Shown: positions 27,976-38,274, numbered from the stretch's first letter. The stretch: DNA of 64,000 nt from 2-12-FULL-35-23 sp965196985 (GCA_965196985.1 CBDALO010000072.1:1-64000); one strand, 5' to 3'. Made by a program: numbers and translations. The notes: generated by a model from the sequence alone, not told the origin.

Positions 27976-28948
27976 AATAGTAAAAAATCGAAACTTACTG
28001 CTAAACATCTACCCCCATTGCTTACTTACACCCCAGTTCGGAGTTATGGCAGCCTTGGATTTAGTGAAAAACTTATATAACCTTTTGAAATTATTACTAA
28101 TAATGGATGTGGTTATGATACATGAGCGCGAGGTTATAGAGTTATTTTGTCGCATAGATGATTTTGCTGAGGAATTTGCAGCACTTGAGCGCAAAGATCT
28201 ACTCCCTTCATCTGCAGAAAAAAAGTCAGGCCCACCTTGTTGTTTAGCTTATAGCGAGATTATGACAATCATGATTTTGTTCCAAATGATCGGCTATAGA
28301 AACTTTAAATATTTTTATACTGGCTTTCTAAAAACATACTGGGGACATTACTTCCCTAATTTACCCAGTTACTCACGTTTTATTGAATTGATGCCTAGAG
28401 CGCTAATGCCACTGACAATTTTTATTACTCTTAACGGTGGCAGGCGTAGTGGCATTTACTACATTGACTCAAGTTGCCTACCAAACTGTCACATTAAACG
28501 CACTAAACGCCACCGCACATTTAAAGCGGTTGCAAAACTTGGAAAAACATCTGTTGGTTGGTTTTTTGGTCTGAAACTTCATTTAGTAATCAATGACATA
28601 GGTGAGTTAATCGCCTTTAAAGTCACGCCCGGCAATCATCATGATTTAGCTGCAGGTGTCTCATTGTTTGAAGGGCTGGAGGGTTTGGCCTTCGGAGATA
28701 AAGGCTATATTGGGAAGGCTGTTTTTGAAAAACTACTTGATAGCGGTTTGAAGTTAATTACACGCAAAAGAAAAAATATGAAAAATGCGCAGCCACTTAG
28801 CGATCACGAGCAACAGTTATTAAATCAGCGAGGGATCATTGAGACTGTTTTTGGCTGCTTGAAACATAAGTTTCATATTTGGCACACCAGACATCGCTCG
28901 GTTGCAAATGCTATTACACATCTTGTTGCTGGGTTGGCTGCTTATATT

Positions 28949-29908
28949 AGACCTTCTGCGTAACTAAGGGCAGTTCTAGAAACTAGCTAAAATTTGCTTA
29001 TAATTGCCTGATTAATAATCATTCATGGAAAGGCATATGCTATTAAGCTATCAGCAACTCAGTAACCGCCCGCGTATTTTTAAAAAGTTAACTGGTTTGA
29101 CCCTTGATGATTTTGAAACGATACACCAACAAGTGAAGTCATCACTTGATGATGAGTTTAGTAAGCTGGGAAGGCGCCCGAAACTCACCACGCACCATGA
29201 TCGCCTTTTGCTTCTCATGATGTACTATCGCACTTATGTAACACATGAATTCTTAGGTTACTTTGTTGGTTTGGATGACAGTAATGTCTGCCGCTTATTT
29301 AAACGCTTAGAACCCTTAGTGGCCAAGCATATTCATATTAAAAAAGACAGAACCCTAACAGAAGATGCGGTTTGCGCTATATTAATGGATGTAACGGAGC
29401 AGCCTATTCAGCGCCCCAAAAAGAAGAAGCCACGTAAAGATTATTATTCTGGTAAAAAGAAAAGACATACTCAAAAGGTGGAGATAGCAATGAGTACATC
29501 CGGAAAAATAATCAACGTCTCTCAAACAATGCCTGGGAGGGTTCATGATATTAAGATCCGACAACGTGGCAGCCCACTGCCACCAGCAGAAAAATATGCT
29601 GATCTAGGATACCAAGGAATTCAACATACTGACCCCTTGGTTAACTTACCTCATAAAAAGCCCAAAGGCGGCAAATTAACTACTCAACAAAAAGAGGATA
29701 ACCGTAATCACAGCAAGATCCGTATTAGGGTTGAACATCAATTCTCAAAATTTAAAAAATTCCGCATTCTTGGGGAGGTGTATAGGAATTTTCGCAGAAA
29801 ACACAATATGAGATTTAATATTATTGCTGGGATTCTCAATCTTCAAGCCGGATTCTAAAACTACAAACGAGCATAAGCTCGCCCAGTATTTAGTTTCGCA
29901 GAAGGTCT
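28949..29908 (+). mobile_element. IS5-family (DDE_Tnp_4 type) element, copy 1 (960 bp)
   Basis: Terminal repeats agaccttctgcgtaactaa and, inverted, agaccttctgcgaaactaa (one mismatch). The 3-bp TSD att flanks it. Inserted in the IS982 transposase gene. Confidence 0.93.
29025..29858 (+). CDS. IS5-family DDE transposase (copy 1)
   Basis: The 277-aa protein has an N-terminal helix-turn-helix (THEFLGYFVGLDDSNVCRLFKRLEP), then the DDE_Tnp_4 core: ILMDVTEQPIQRP (first Asp), a basic patch KKKKPRKDYYSGKKKRHTQKVEIAM, PGRVHDIKIRQ (second Asp) and RIRVEHQFSKFKKFRIL (Glu). This matches the ISL2/IS1031-like branch of IS5 with 3-bp duplications. Identical in protein sequence to the copy at 35424-36257, which implies recent movement. 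Confidence 0.92.
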   Translation: MERHMLLSYQQLSNRPRIFKKLTGLTLDDFETIHQQVKSSLDDEFSKLGRRPKLTTHHDRLLLLMMYYRTYVTHEFLGYFVGLDDSNVCRLFKRLEPLVAKHIHIKKDRTLTEDAVCAILMDVTEQPIQRPKKKKPRKDYYSGKKKRHTQKVEIAMSTSGKIINVSQTMPGRVHDIKIRQRGSPLPPAEKYADLGYQGIQHTDPLVNLPHKKPKGGKLTTQQKEDNRNHSKIRIRVEHQFSKFKKFRILGEVYRNFRRKHNMRFNIIAGILNLQAGF

Positions 29909-29998
29909 ATTATTGAGCCATTAACAATTACTGCAGTGAAAAGGTTGCCAAGCAATTAGAATTTAATTACTTGATCACTATTAACTCCGAACTGGGGT

Positions 29999-30417
29999 TT
30001 ACTTACCCTAAAAGAGGTTCATATTAAGGAATTTCAATGTGTCAATTGGTAAAAATACCACCAATTAAAATGAGTAATTTTAGCACAGGTATTTTTTATA
30101 AAATCGATTTAGTGGTGGGGCAGGGTTAGTTATGACAAACAATAGCCAAAACTAGCTGTTATTTGTTGTTTTGGACGGACTACCCCCCTAGGAAGTTATT
30201 AGATTTTTTTCAGTAAGGCGAGTTCACGATGCTTTGATAGCAATTTGGTGAGCTTGCGGTAAGTATGTGTGAACCAATAAGTTGGATAAGGTAAACTTTC
30301 GTTGCCGAGTACTTTATTGGGCTTGATAATTATCCATTATCTTCATTAACCTATTGACTTAGAAAAGAAAATTATTTTATTGTGACGACAGTTTCTTACG
30401 CATCACGTGAAATAATT
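29999..30417 (+). other. Gene-free region upstream of IS66 tnpC
   Basis: About 400 bp with no ORF of note. It holds a palindrome aattggt...accaatt (near 30045-30067) and a second imperfect one (acaaacaatagcc / gttatttgttgt, near 30136). The left end of the IS66 element should be here, but I could not find a terminal repeat matching the other side. Confidence 0.5.
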
Positions 30418-32862
30418 ATGCCAACCGCAACTGAAATACCGGATATAGCGACTAAATCAGAGCATGAAATTGCAGAATTTCGTGCTCGCTTGCATCAGTC
30501 CAATCTTGGTGATGAGGATAAGGAGCTTGCAGGTGGTTGTTTGGACCTTGCTCTTTGGTTGCCCGAGGTGCTTCAACAGCAGAAAATTACAATTAAACAA
30601 TTACGTGAACTTATTTTTGGAGCTGACAGTAATCAGTCACCCAAGAAGAATCAGGAGAATAAGGGCCAAGAATCTGAAAGTAATATTGAGGGTGTTGGCA
30701 ATAACTCTGACGATAATACATCAGGCAATAAAAAAGGTGATAGTCAATCAGATAAGAAAGGGAAATCCGGTCATGGCAGGCGAGGTAATCAGGATTACCG
30801 GAATGCCACTGATGTTTATTGCCATGTTGCTGACCATGCATGTGGCGATGCCTGTCCTGGAGGATGTGGTGGGAAACTGTATAAGGTTAAAAAAGCCGGT
30901 GTAGTTATTCGTATAACTGGCAACTCATTAGGCACGGCAACACGGTATAATTTGGAAAAGCTTCGCTGCGCCTTGTGTGGGCTTATTATCACTGCCCAGT
31001 TACCCACGGATGTTAGGAAGCAACCAAAGTATGACGCTAAGTTTAAAGCAATGCTGTGCTTGCAAAAGTATTACATTGGCGTGCCTTTTTACCGTCAAGA
31101 AAAGTTCCAAGAGTTACTAGGCTTTCCGTTACCCTCAAGTACACAGTTCGAGCTTTGTGAGCAGGTGGCTGATATCGGCTATCGTGTGCTTGATGTTTTA
31201 GAACAGTATGGCGCGAACGGTGATATTATTCAGCATGATGACACATTCGCAAAGATACTTTCGATACTATCTGATAACAAGGCGGACCTTAATAAACCAA
31301 GAAAAGGGATGTATACAACAGCCATTTTAAGCAAGACTATTGGTGCTCACCAGGTTGCTCTATTTTATGCAGGCGAGCATCACGGCGGCGAAAACTTATC
31401 ACAACTATTAGCAAACAGGGTGGCTGAAAAAAAGAAGGTGATTCAAATGTGTGATGCGTTAGCAGCCAACATGCCGAAAGAGTTACAAACTATCATCTGC
31501 AATTGCTTAGCTCATGGTTTTAGAAAGTTTCGTGATTTACTTGAATATTATCCTGAGCCTTGTTTGCACGTTATGCAAATCCTGGGTGAGGTTTATCGAA
31601 ATGATGAGCAAACAAAGCAAATGGACCCACATCAACGCTTACTTTATCATCGAAAGCATAGCAAACCATTGATGCTTAAACTGCATGGTTGGCTCAATAA
31701 GCAATTATCTAAGATAGAGCGTTATTTTGTCTGTAAAAACCAACTTCAGTACTTAGAAAAACCTTTAAAATTCTAAATGGCACTCTATTGTACCTGTCTC
31801 ATCGCATAATATCTTAAATTAATTATGCTAATCAATCTAAAAAATTATTTATACCTCAAATTTTTCTCCTCTCAAAATAAATTATTAACTTTTAGGTAAT
31901 AGCAATTATATCTCGTTAATAAGAACAAGAATGATCTATCCTAAAACCCTATGAAGCCTTATTATTCACTTCAACTTAAGTATCTAGGTGATCCGCTCCA
32001 CTGGTCATCAATTTCCACTAAAACAGCTGATACGAGCCTTAGGCACGATTCAGTATTAGGGAAAATTCCAACTGTATGCGTCCTTCTTTTTACCTCTCTG
32101 TTTACGCGCTCAGCTATGTTACTGGTTCTTAATCTTTTTTGATGCGGCCTGTCAAAGTTCATCACTACTAAGCCCTCCGGTATATTCACTTCCAACCAAG
32201 AAGAAAGCTCTGGTGCTGTTTGCTGATATTTATCTACCGCCATAGCCAATAGTCTTTCCGACTCATGAATGTTTGAGGCATTAAATATAGCTGTAATCTC
32301 CTCAGCTACTGGTTCCTTCATTGAGCGCTTTGGTATGTGAGCCTGAGCATTTTGCTGCAAATGAAATTGGCAGCGTTGCCAAGGAACACTGGGGAACACA
32401 GCTCTTCTAGCGGCTTTTAGGCCAGTATGAGCGTCGCTAGTAATCAACTCAATACCATGTATACCTCGCTCAACCAACTGCTGAAGAAAATCACGCCAAT
32501 GTACCTCAGCCTCTGATAACGCAACAGAAACACCTAGCACTGTTCTCTTGCCGGTTGATTCATCAAAGCCATAGGCTATCAATACCGCACAGTCTTGTAC
32601 TGTGCCGCTAGTGCGCACCTTCTCATAACGTGCATCTAGCCAAAGATATTTTATCTTTCCTAACGGCTTATTTCGCCATTTCTTTAAATCTTCATCCAAC
32701 AATTTAGCGCAACGGCTTACCTCTGTGCTTGAAATATCTGTTCCACAGAGTTGCTTTAGCACCTTTTCAACTTTGCGCGTGGAAACCCCATGCACATACA
32801 TTTCAGCGACAGCCAGCTTAAGTGCTCTATCAGAGCGTACACCTCGCTCTAAGACTGATGGA

Positions 32863-34249
32863 GGGTGCTGCCTCTATATAATGTAGGCTATATTGCTGCT
32901 GGCACGCCAAAATCATTGACCTTCTCCCAAAACTGATCCCATCTGCCTTTAGTCTTTACTAGTGTTCTCAAGCATAAAACGATTTTCATTCCCTTGTCTT
33001 TCCAGCGCATTCCTGATCCGCCTAATCTTTGTTTAACAATTGTTTTACATGCTGCTTCAGTGACGCCAGAGCCAATTGGTGCATTCTGCTTAATCAAATT
33101 ATGATACGACATTCGCTTTTCTTTAATATTATTTTCAAAATACGTAATTGTTCCTTCTAGCTTTTCTCTAAGCGATTTATTCAGTTTTTTATTTAGATGC
33201 TCTTTAAGCTCAGCAAGTATTCTACCTGCCGCACCTTTCTTGTGCTTTAAGTCATGACATCTCTCTTCGAGCCAAACATCACGCTCATCTCTTTCAGATT
33301 TTTTGGTAAATACTGCCTTTGATGCTTCGCCGAGATATTCAGTTGCATGCCAAAAATCTAAAATTTGCGTATCAGTATGTTTTTTTAGAAATGGCCAATT
33401 ATTTTTTGCTCCATCAGCAACGCCAATTGTTTTAGCATCAGGGTAATATTTCTTTTTCAGCTTTATTTCCTTTTCAAGCCTATTAAAGAATTCATCTTTT
33501 CCATATTCTGGTGATGCTGCAACGTAGGTTGTGTGCAGGCGTGCACCATGCTTATCATACATGGAAATAGTTCCAACCATGCTCTCTCTATAACCATCAT
33601 CAACGGTGAGAACATATGCACCATCTAAGCTAATACTTAGCATCTCAATGCCTGCATCAAGCTTTGGCTCTTCATATTCCCACTCAGCCTCTTTGGCTTG
33701 TGCAATACCGCCAACAAAATCAGTTGCCCGTTGCAAGTATGAATGTGAGATTTTACGGTTATGATTGACCTTGAGATCATCAATAACACTAGGAGCAGGT
33801 AAGTTTGAGTATTTATGTGAGATTATTTTTGCAAATCGCGGTGTTGATCCTTGGATAATTCTAGCCTTATCTTCTAAAGGACAAAAGATCTTCCCGCCTT
33901 TAGAGGTTTGATAAACATAACGCTTAACTCGAGCAACTCCATAAGGCGTTTGGTAATTTGCTTCATCTCTACTTCGTGCTGTTAGCTTTATTTTTCCAAC
34001 ATGGATAGGAGAGCCATCTGCATCAAACTTACTTAAAGCTTTTTCAGTGGCTAATGTTCCAACCTCATTAAGGCCGTCAAGAATTGCATCCTCACATTCA
34101 AGCATGGATCCTTTTAGTGGAAGCTTGAGCTCAATAGTTAATTCATTATTTTCATCAGAGAGAATTCTAGCTAACATCCAAACACCATCCGTAATCAAGT
34201 TAAAGTGTATATTATGCTATATTTTCTACATTATATAAAGGCAGCACCC
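32863..34249 (-). mobile_element. ISKra4-family element, copy 2 (1387 bp)
   Basis: Same ends as copy 1. TSD ctgatgga at 32855-32862 and 34250-34257. This is the third level of nesting: ISKra4 in IS256 in IS66. Confidence 0.95.
32888..34198 (-). CDS. ISKra4-family transposase (copy 2)
   Basis: Intact 436-aa frame with the same catalytic blocks as copy 1 (SLDGAYVL, VADGAKNNW, IGSGVTEAACKTIVKQRL). By eye it shares Phe in NNWPFL and Lys in LNKKLNK with copy 3, so copies 2 and 3 look closer to each other than to copy 1. Confidence 0.94.
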   Translation of the reverse strand: MITDGVWMLARILSDENNELTIELKLPLKGSMLECEDAILDGLNEVGTLATEKALSKFDADGSPIHVGKIKLTARSRDEANYQTPYGVARVKRYVYQTSKGGKIFCPLEDKARIIQGSTPRFAKIISHKYSNLPAPSVIDDLKVNHNRKISHSYLQRATDFVGGIAQAKEAEWEYEEPKLDAGIEMLSISLDGAYVLTVDDGYRESMVGTISMYDKHGARLHTTYVAASPEYGKDEFFNRLEKEIKLKKKYYPDAKTIGVADGAKNNWPFLKKHTDTQILDFWHATEYLGEASKAVFTKKSERDERDVWLEERCHDLKHKKGAAGRILAELKEHLNKKLNKSLREKLEGTITYFENNIKEKRMSYHNLIKQNAPIGSGVTEAACKTIVKQRLGGSGMRWKDKGMKIVLCLRTLVKTKGRWDQFWEKVNDFGVPAAI

Positions 34250-35347
34250 CTGATGGATAGAAGGCTTCATTGGAGTCTCTAACCTGCGGTATCTGTAGCT
34301 CAAGCTGACCTTGACCTGTGTTAATTAACCTTGGTTTAAAGCCGTTCGCATATCCGTTTCTATCGCCAGTTCGCTCATAAGGACTGGCATTTAAATGGCG
34401 CTCCCTTTCTATTAACGTAGCCTCATTCATCAACCTGGAGACAAGCTTAGGTAAAGCTTCAAACCCCTCCATCGCTAAAACATGTATGGCTTCTTCGATT
34501 AAGTTCTCATTTTTATAGCAGCTCATTGTCATTCCTCTTTTTTGGTTAAGTTTACCTTAAAAGGAATTTCTAATCTGACTGAGTCGCCTGCTTATTTTCA
34601 GCAAGTCAATGGAATTTACAGAAAGGATGGCGCACTAGCTTATCTAACAAAGTGGTAGAACCAAATAGTCACCTTGGTAAGGCGATGAAGTATATGTTAA
34701 AGCACTGGAAAAAGCTTCGGCGATTCTTAACGACACCAGGAGCGCCACTAGATAACAACATTGTCGAGGCGATACTAAAGATTCCTATTCGCATTAGAAA
34801 AGCTGCAATGTTTTATAAAACTCAGCATGGCGCTAACATCGGTAGCATCTTATTATCTCTTATTGTTACAGCTCAATTGTGCGGGGAAAACCCACTCGAT
34901 TACTTAGTTGCCTTGCAGGAAAATAAATCAAGTGTTTTTAAGGATCCCTCCTTATGGTTGCCATGGAATTACCAGATTGAAGATAAAGGAGGTTTGGTCG
35001 ATGAAGAGGCCGCTTGACTTATTACAGGAGGTTGACTAGCGAGCCTTCTCCATGGCTCACCGAGATGACTAGTGATAGGGTTACCTTGGTTAAGCAGAAT
35101 CATTAGCTGCGTGCTATCGATATGGTACGTGGCTGAGTGGGAGTTTGGCCACCATTGTAACTTTCCTTGCGAAAAACGCTTTAGACAAAGCCAGAATCCA
35201 TTGCCATCATAAACTAGAAGTTTCACTGAGGTACGGCGGCTATTCGTAAAAGCAAAGACCGTACCAGAGAATGGATCCTCACCCAGCCGTTGCTGGCAAA
35301 GCGCAACTAAAGCATCAATACCCTTTCTAAAATCAGCAGGTCTGACT

Positions 35348-36307
35348 AGACCTTCTGCGTAACTAAGGGCAGTTCTAGAAACTAGCTAAAATTTGCTTAT
35401 AATTGCCTGATTAATAATCATTCATGGAAAGGCATATGCTATTAAGCTATCAGCAACTCAGTAACCGCCCGCGTATTTTTAAAAAGTTAACTGGTTTGAC
35501 CCTTGATGATTTTGAAACGATACACCAACAAGTGAAGTCATCACTTGATGATGAGTTTAGTAAGCTGGGAAGGCGCCCGAAACTCACCACGCACCATGAT
35601 CGCCTTTTGCTTCTCATGATGTACTATCGCACTTATGTAACACATGAATTCTTAGGTTACTTTGTTGGTTTGGATGACAGTAATGTCTGCCGCTTATTTA
35701 AACGCTTAGAACCCTTAGTGGCCAAGCATATTCATATTAAAAAAGACAGAACCCTAACAGAAGATGCGGTTTGCGCTATATTAATGGATGTAACGGAGCA
35801 GCCTATTCAGCGCCCCAAAAAGAAGAAGCCACGTAAAGATTATTATTCTGGTAAAAAGAAAAGACATACTCAAAAGGTGGAGATAGCAATGAGTACATCC
35901 GGAAAAATAATCAACGTCTCTCAAACAATGCCTGGGAGGGTTCATGATATTAAGATCCGACAACGTGGCAGCCCACTGCCACCAGCAGAAAAATATGCTG
36001 ATCTAGGATACCAAGGAATTCAACATACTGACCCCTTGGTTAACTTACCTCATAAAAAGCCCAAAGGCGGCAAATTAACTACTCAACAAAAAGAGGATAA
36101 CCGTAATCACAGCAAGATCCGTATTAGGGTTGAACATCAATTCTCAAAATTTAAAAAATTCCGCATTCTTGGGGAGGTGTATAGGAATTTTCGCAGAAAA
36201 CACAATATGAGATTTAATATTATTGCTGGGATTCTCAATCTTCAAGCCGGATTCTAAAACTACAAACGAGCATAAGCTCGCCCAGTATTTAGTTTCGCAG
36301 AAGGTCT
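35348..36307 (+). mobile_element. IS5-family element, copy 2 (960 bp)
   Basis: Same ends as copy 1 at 28949. TSD act at 35345-35347 and 36308-36310. Inserted near the 5' end of tnpB. Confidence 0.94.
35424..36257 (+). CDS. IS5-family DDE transposase (copy 2)
   Basis: Intact 277-aa frame, identical in protein sequence to the copy at 29025-29858, with the same helix-turn-helix and DDE_Tnp_4 motifs. Confidence 0.92.
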   Translation: MERHMLLSYQQLSNRPRIFKKLTGLTLDDFETIHQQVKSSLDDEFSKLGRRPKLTTHHDRLLLLMMYYRTYVTHEFLGYFVGLDDSNVCRLFKRLEPLVAKHIHIKKDRTLTEDAVCAILMDVTEQPIQRPKKKKPRKDYYSGKKKRHTQKVEIAMSTSGKIINVSQTMPGRVHDIKIRQRGSPLPPAEKYADLGYQGIQHTDPLVNLPHKKPKGGKLTTQQKEDNRNHSKIRIRVEHQFSKFKKFRILGEVYRNFRRKHNMRFNIIAGILNLQAGF

Positions 36308-36351
36308 ACTGATAACAATAGCCTCATTTGAGGCGTGAATTGCAGCATACA

Positions 36352-36792
36352 CTACCCCTTGCAAAAAGTAAGAATCAGATTAATGGTTTCAGCATACTCC
36401 GGCTTAGGCAGTTGTAACACGACGCCATCAGTTCTTGTAATGCTAATCAGTTGCTGTGAAAGCACAACTGAATCCTGAATAGTGGCTTCAACAAAACATT
36501 CATCGGCTTGGTCATCATCAGAATTGGCAACTGATGTACTGCTGGCTAATAATTCTTTTTCATTAATTTTTTTGTTGAGCCGTTTAGAGCTGATTGATAA
36601 TCGTTCAGTAATGTCCTTTTTTGTATAAGCAGGATAGAGCGCAATAATTTTCACCCAAAGGTCTTCTGGAATCTCCCATGGCTCTTTTGATGATGAACGC
36701 CATGACTTGAGCGATTGAGCAATATTATCTAGTGTTGAAGGTGTTGCTGACTTGGGTGTAACGACTTTTTTATCAAATGTTTTGCCAAACAT
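36352..36792 (-). CDS. tnpA: IS66 TnpA-like accessory protein
   Basis: The 146-aa product has a central helix-turn-helix-like region (YPAYTKKDITERLSISSKRLNKKI) and ends ISITRTDGVVLQLPKPEYAETINLILTFCKG, which matches the C-terminal part of IS66 TnpA proteins (xxxxxNGxxLxxPxxxxxxxLxxLL). It lies directly before tnpB, 3 bp apart, as in IS66 operons. Its own start follows agaaagg and a hairpin (aggacc...ggtcct). The preceding gene, 36 bp upstream on the same strand, is an IS91-type transposase, so both could be transcribed together. Confidence 0.78.
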   Translation of the reverse strand: MFGKTFDKKVVTPKSATPSTLDNIAQSLKSWRSSSKEPWEIPEDLWVKIIALYPAYTKKDITERLSISSKRLNKKINEKELLASSTSVANSDDDQADECFVEATIQDSVVLSQQLISITRTDGVVLQLPKPEYAETINLILTFCKG

Positions 36793-36828
36793 AATAGGAC
36801 CTTTCTAAATAGTTTTACTATCGGTCCT

Positions 36829-38034
36829 TTAGGATAAAGTAACTAGCTGACCTAATGCACACATGCTTGCCGCAAGCTCACGCAATTTGTAACGGTTAGG
36901 TTGTCTATACCAGCAGTTAGCTAAAAACATTTGGCTACCGCATAGAACACATTCATAGGGGTCAATGTTAAAATTATTTTGCATTAAGGTGCGGTAATTG
37001 ACCTGGGGTGTGTTTGGATCAGTTTCACCTAATAGGAGTCTGACTTTGGGTAGCATCTCACCTCGCACCCGGTTAGCAAGAAACCCATAATAACGCACCA
37101 TACGAAAGCCAACATCAGGAATGTGTTGAATAAATCGAGTAATAAACTCTTCCGCGGTTAATTTAAATTGCTTGTAGGTTTTAGAGACGTGATCAAGATA
37201 ATTAAAACTGAGGCTGCTCCCATCAAAGTTTTTAATTTTTGACTCAGCAATAGGAGGACGTTTGGTGTATCGACCTAAGTATTTAACGTTTTGTTTGTGA
37301 TTCTTTGAGGGCTTTGCGCAATGTACTACCCATCGTTTTTGGTAAAGCTGATCAAGCAGTTGATTAAAGTTGAAAGTGTGGTTCAGTGTAGAGGCTAACT
37401 GATTTGGCAGAATAAGCCCTTTGTCCTGGTGGTGGTTTCTAAAAAGGTTAATGACCTCATAACGCCACATGGACATTAGTGTAGGTTGATGGAAGTAGAG
37501 GCTTTTCCATTGTGTTAACTCTTTGTTGATACCACCCAGAGTGATTGACGCATGAAGATGCACATTGCGCTTTAGATCTCTGCCAAAGGTGTGAAGCGCG
37601 ATAAATACACCGGGTTTAACCCTCTTGTTTTTAGCAAGCTTGAGTAACACCTTTGCTGCTAATGGTGGGAGTAAATTAAGAAGCTCTCTGTTTGTCCAAA
37701 AGCAGTCCCAAAGAGTAGAGGGCATGGTGAATGTGATGTGTTGCCATGCAGTGTTGGGTAAGATTGCCATCTGTTGTTGTATCCATACTTCTGTGGCTTT
37801 TTTACCACACGATGAACAGCTTTTAGCTTTGCAGGTACGGCGGATGTATTTGACGTGTGAACAGTTTGGATTACTGCAATGATACTCTTTATGGCCACGC
37901 ATAGGATGTTTGCAGCTAAGCAGCTTAACAATGCCAATGACAATAGCTTCTCTGATTTTATCTTTGTACTTGGTGTGAAAGTTCCACCAGTTCTGATTGG
38001 TTACCAAGATTTGTTTGATACTAAAGCGTTTCAT
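36829..38034 (-). CDS. IS91-family (HUH) transposase
   Basis: The 401-aa protein starts with a zinc-finger region (CKHPMRGHKEYHCSNPNCSHVKYIRRTCKAKSCSSCGKKATEVW), then HITFTMPSTLWDCFW, GRDLKRNVHLHASITLGG with the HUH metal site (His-Leu-His), and NVKYLGRYTKRPPIAESKI with the candidate catalytic Tyr, followed by YECVLCGSQM. This is the layout of IS91/IS801/ISCR rolling-circle transposases. The frame is intact. The oriIS and terIS ends were not identified; the downstream end must fall within the 36 bp before tnpA or beyond it. Such elements can mobilise adjacent DNA by one-ended transposition. Confidence 0.9.
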   Translation of the reverse strand: MKRFSIKQILVTNQNWWNFHTKYKDKIREAIVIGIVKLLSCKHPMRGHKEYHCSNPNCSHVKYIRRTCKAKSCSSCGKKATEVWIQQQMAILPNTAWQHITFTMPSTLWDCFWTNRELLNLLPPLAAKVLLKLAKNKRVKPGVFIALHTFGRDLKRNVHLHASITLGGINKELTQWKSLYFHQPTLMSMWRYEVINLFRNHHQDKGLILPNQLASTLNHTFNFNQLLDQLYQKRWVVHCAKPSKNHKQNVKYLGRYTKRPPIAESKIKNFDGSSLSFNYLDHVSKTYKQFKLTAEEFITRFIQHIPDVGFRMVRYYGFLANRVRGEMLPKVRLLLGETDPNTPQVNYRTLMQNNFNIDPYECVLCGSQMFLANCWYRQPNRYKLRELAASMCALGQLVTLS

Positions 38035-38240
38035 TATTCTTAGAGTAAAATGAGAAGCGCGTATAGTAGGTGAGTTATTGCTCAGCTACCTGAAGCAATT
38101 TCTATAGCAGGTGTGTTATTTTTATTCGTTATTATTCCATGGGCAGGTTTGACTAGTTTGAGACTTAATAATACTCGTGGCTTTGTAAAGACTAAACTCT
38201 TAGAGGCTTAGAAAGTTGCCGGCGAAGCCGGCCTGACTTG

Positions 38241-38274
38241 ACAAATACAGAAAATAAAGGCGCAGCTTTATTTT
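38241..38274 (-). terminator. Terminator at the end of the flavin oxidoreductase gene
   Basis: aaaataaag / ctttatttt around a 6-nt loop (38251-38274) overlaps the stop codon and is followed on the minus strand by ttttctgtattt. A second GC-rich hairpin (gccggcgaagccggc) lies at about 38219-38233. Confidence 0.65.

Larger units (their letters stand above)
28103..29959 (+). pseudogene. IS982-family transposase, split by IS5-type element
   Basis: Removing 28949-29908 and one copy of the att TSD rebuilds a 297-aa protein (from ATG 28103). It shows YIDSSCLPNCHIKRTKRHRTFKAVAKLGKTSVGWFFGLKLHLVIND, FGDKGYIGK and the GIIETVFGCLKHKFHIWHTRHRSVANAITHLVAGLAAY ending, all typical of IS982 transposases. The insertion replaces the last 13 or so residues by RPSA. 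Because nearly the whole protein remains, some activity cannot be excluded. Confidence 0.9.
28030..29998 (+). mobile_element. IS982-family element, interrupted
   Basis: Perfect 17-bp terminal repeats accccagttcggagtta. TSD ttacttac at 28022-28029 and 29999-30006. Without the inserted IS5-type element and its 3-bp TSD the length is 1006 bp, normal for IS982. Confidence 0.95.
31971..34532 (-). pseudogene. IS256 transposase, copy C, split by ISKra4
   Basis: Rebuilt length is 388 aa, equal to the intact copies, once 32863-34249 and the ctgatgga TSD are removed. The break falls at the Pro-Ser codons of AFYPSVLERG. One difference is seen, Thr for Met in MNEATLIERE. Confidence 0.93.
31713..34639 (-). 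mobile_element. IS256-family element, copy C, interrupted by ISKra4
   Basis: Both IS256 ends are present. TSD ttatctaa at 31705-31712 and 34640-34647. Removing the ISKra4 copy and its TSD leaves exactly 1532 bp. Confidence 0.95.
30418..35017 (+). pseudogene. tnpC: IS66 TnpC transposase, split by IS256 copy C
   Basis: Without 31713-34639 and one TSD the frame gives 554 aa from the ATG at 30418 (an in-frame GTG at 30382 is possible). Visible: an N-terminal leucine-rich region, a polar linker, the zinc-binding CGDACPGGCGGKLYKV...LRCALC, the catalytic HDDTF, VIQMCDALAANMP...NCLAHGFRKFRD and the C-terminal PGAPLDNNIVEAILKIPIRIRKAAMFYKTQHGANIGSILLSLIVTAQLCGENPLDYL, all hallmarks of IS66 TnpC. The last codons overlap, on the opposite strand, the end of tnpB by about 49 bp. 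Confidence 0.9.
34969..36348 (-). pseudogene. tnpB: IS66 TnpB, split by IS5-type element
   Basis: Without 35348-36307 and one act TSD the frame gives 138 aa from an ATG at 36348: MLQFTPQMRLLLSVRPADFRK GIDALVAL-type start, then QQRLGEDPFSGTVFAFTN, SVKLLVYDGNGFWLCLKRF and TQLMILLNQGNP. These are the standard TnpB blocks (DMRKGIDGL, FVFRNRRRDRIKLLYWDGNGFWL). It starts 3 bp after the tnpA stop. The C-terminus (PWRRLASQPPVISQ...) is longer than usual and runs antisense into the end of tnpC. Confidence 0.88.
30418..36792. mobile_element. IS66-family locus (tnpC convergent with tnpB-tnpA), limits uncertain
   Basis: The three IS66 genes are present: tnpC on the plus strand and tnpA-tnpB on the minus strand. 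The given span covers the genes only; terminal repeats and TSD were not found. Three other IS copies lie within it: IS256 copy C with an ISKra4 copy inside it, and an IS5-type element. Standard IS66 elements carry all three genes on one strand in the order A-B-C. Confidence 0.65.

Noticed and set aside
30464..30904. 146-codon plus-strand ORF inside tnpC
   Set aside because: It overlaps tnpC in another frame and has no family features.
34640..35017. Separate 121-aa transposase gene
   Set aside because: It is the 3' part of IS66 tnpC; the TSD ttatctaa and the frame join it to 30418-31712.
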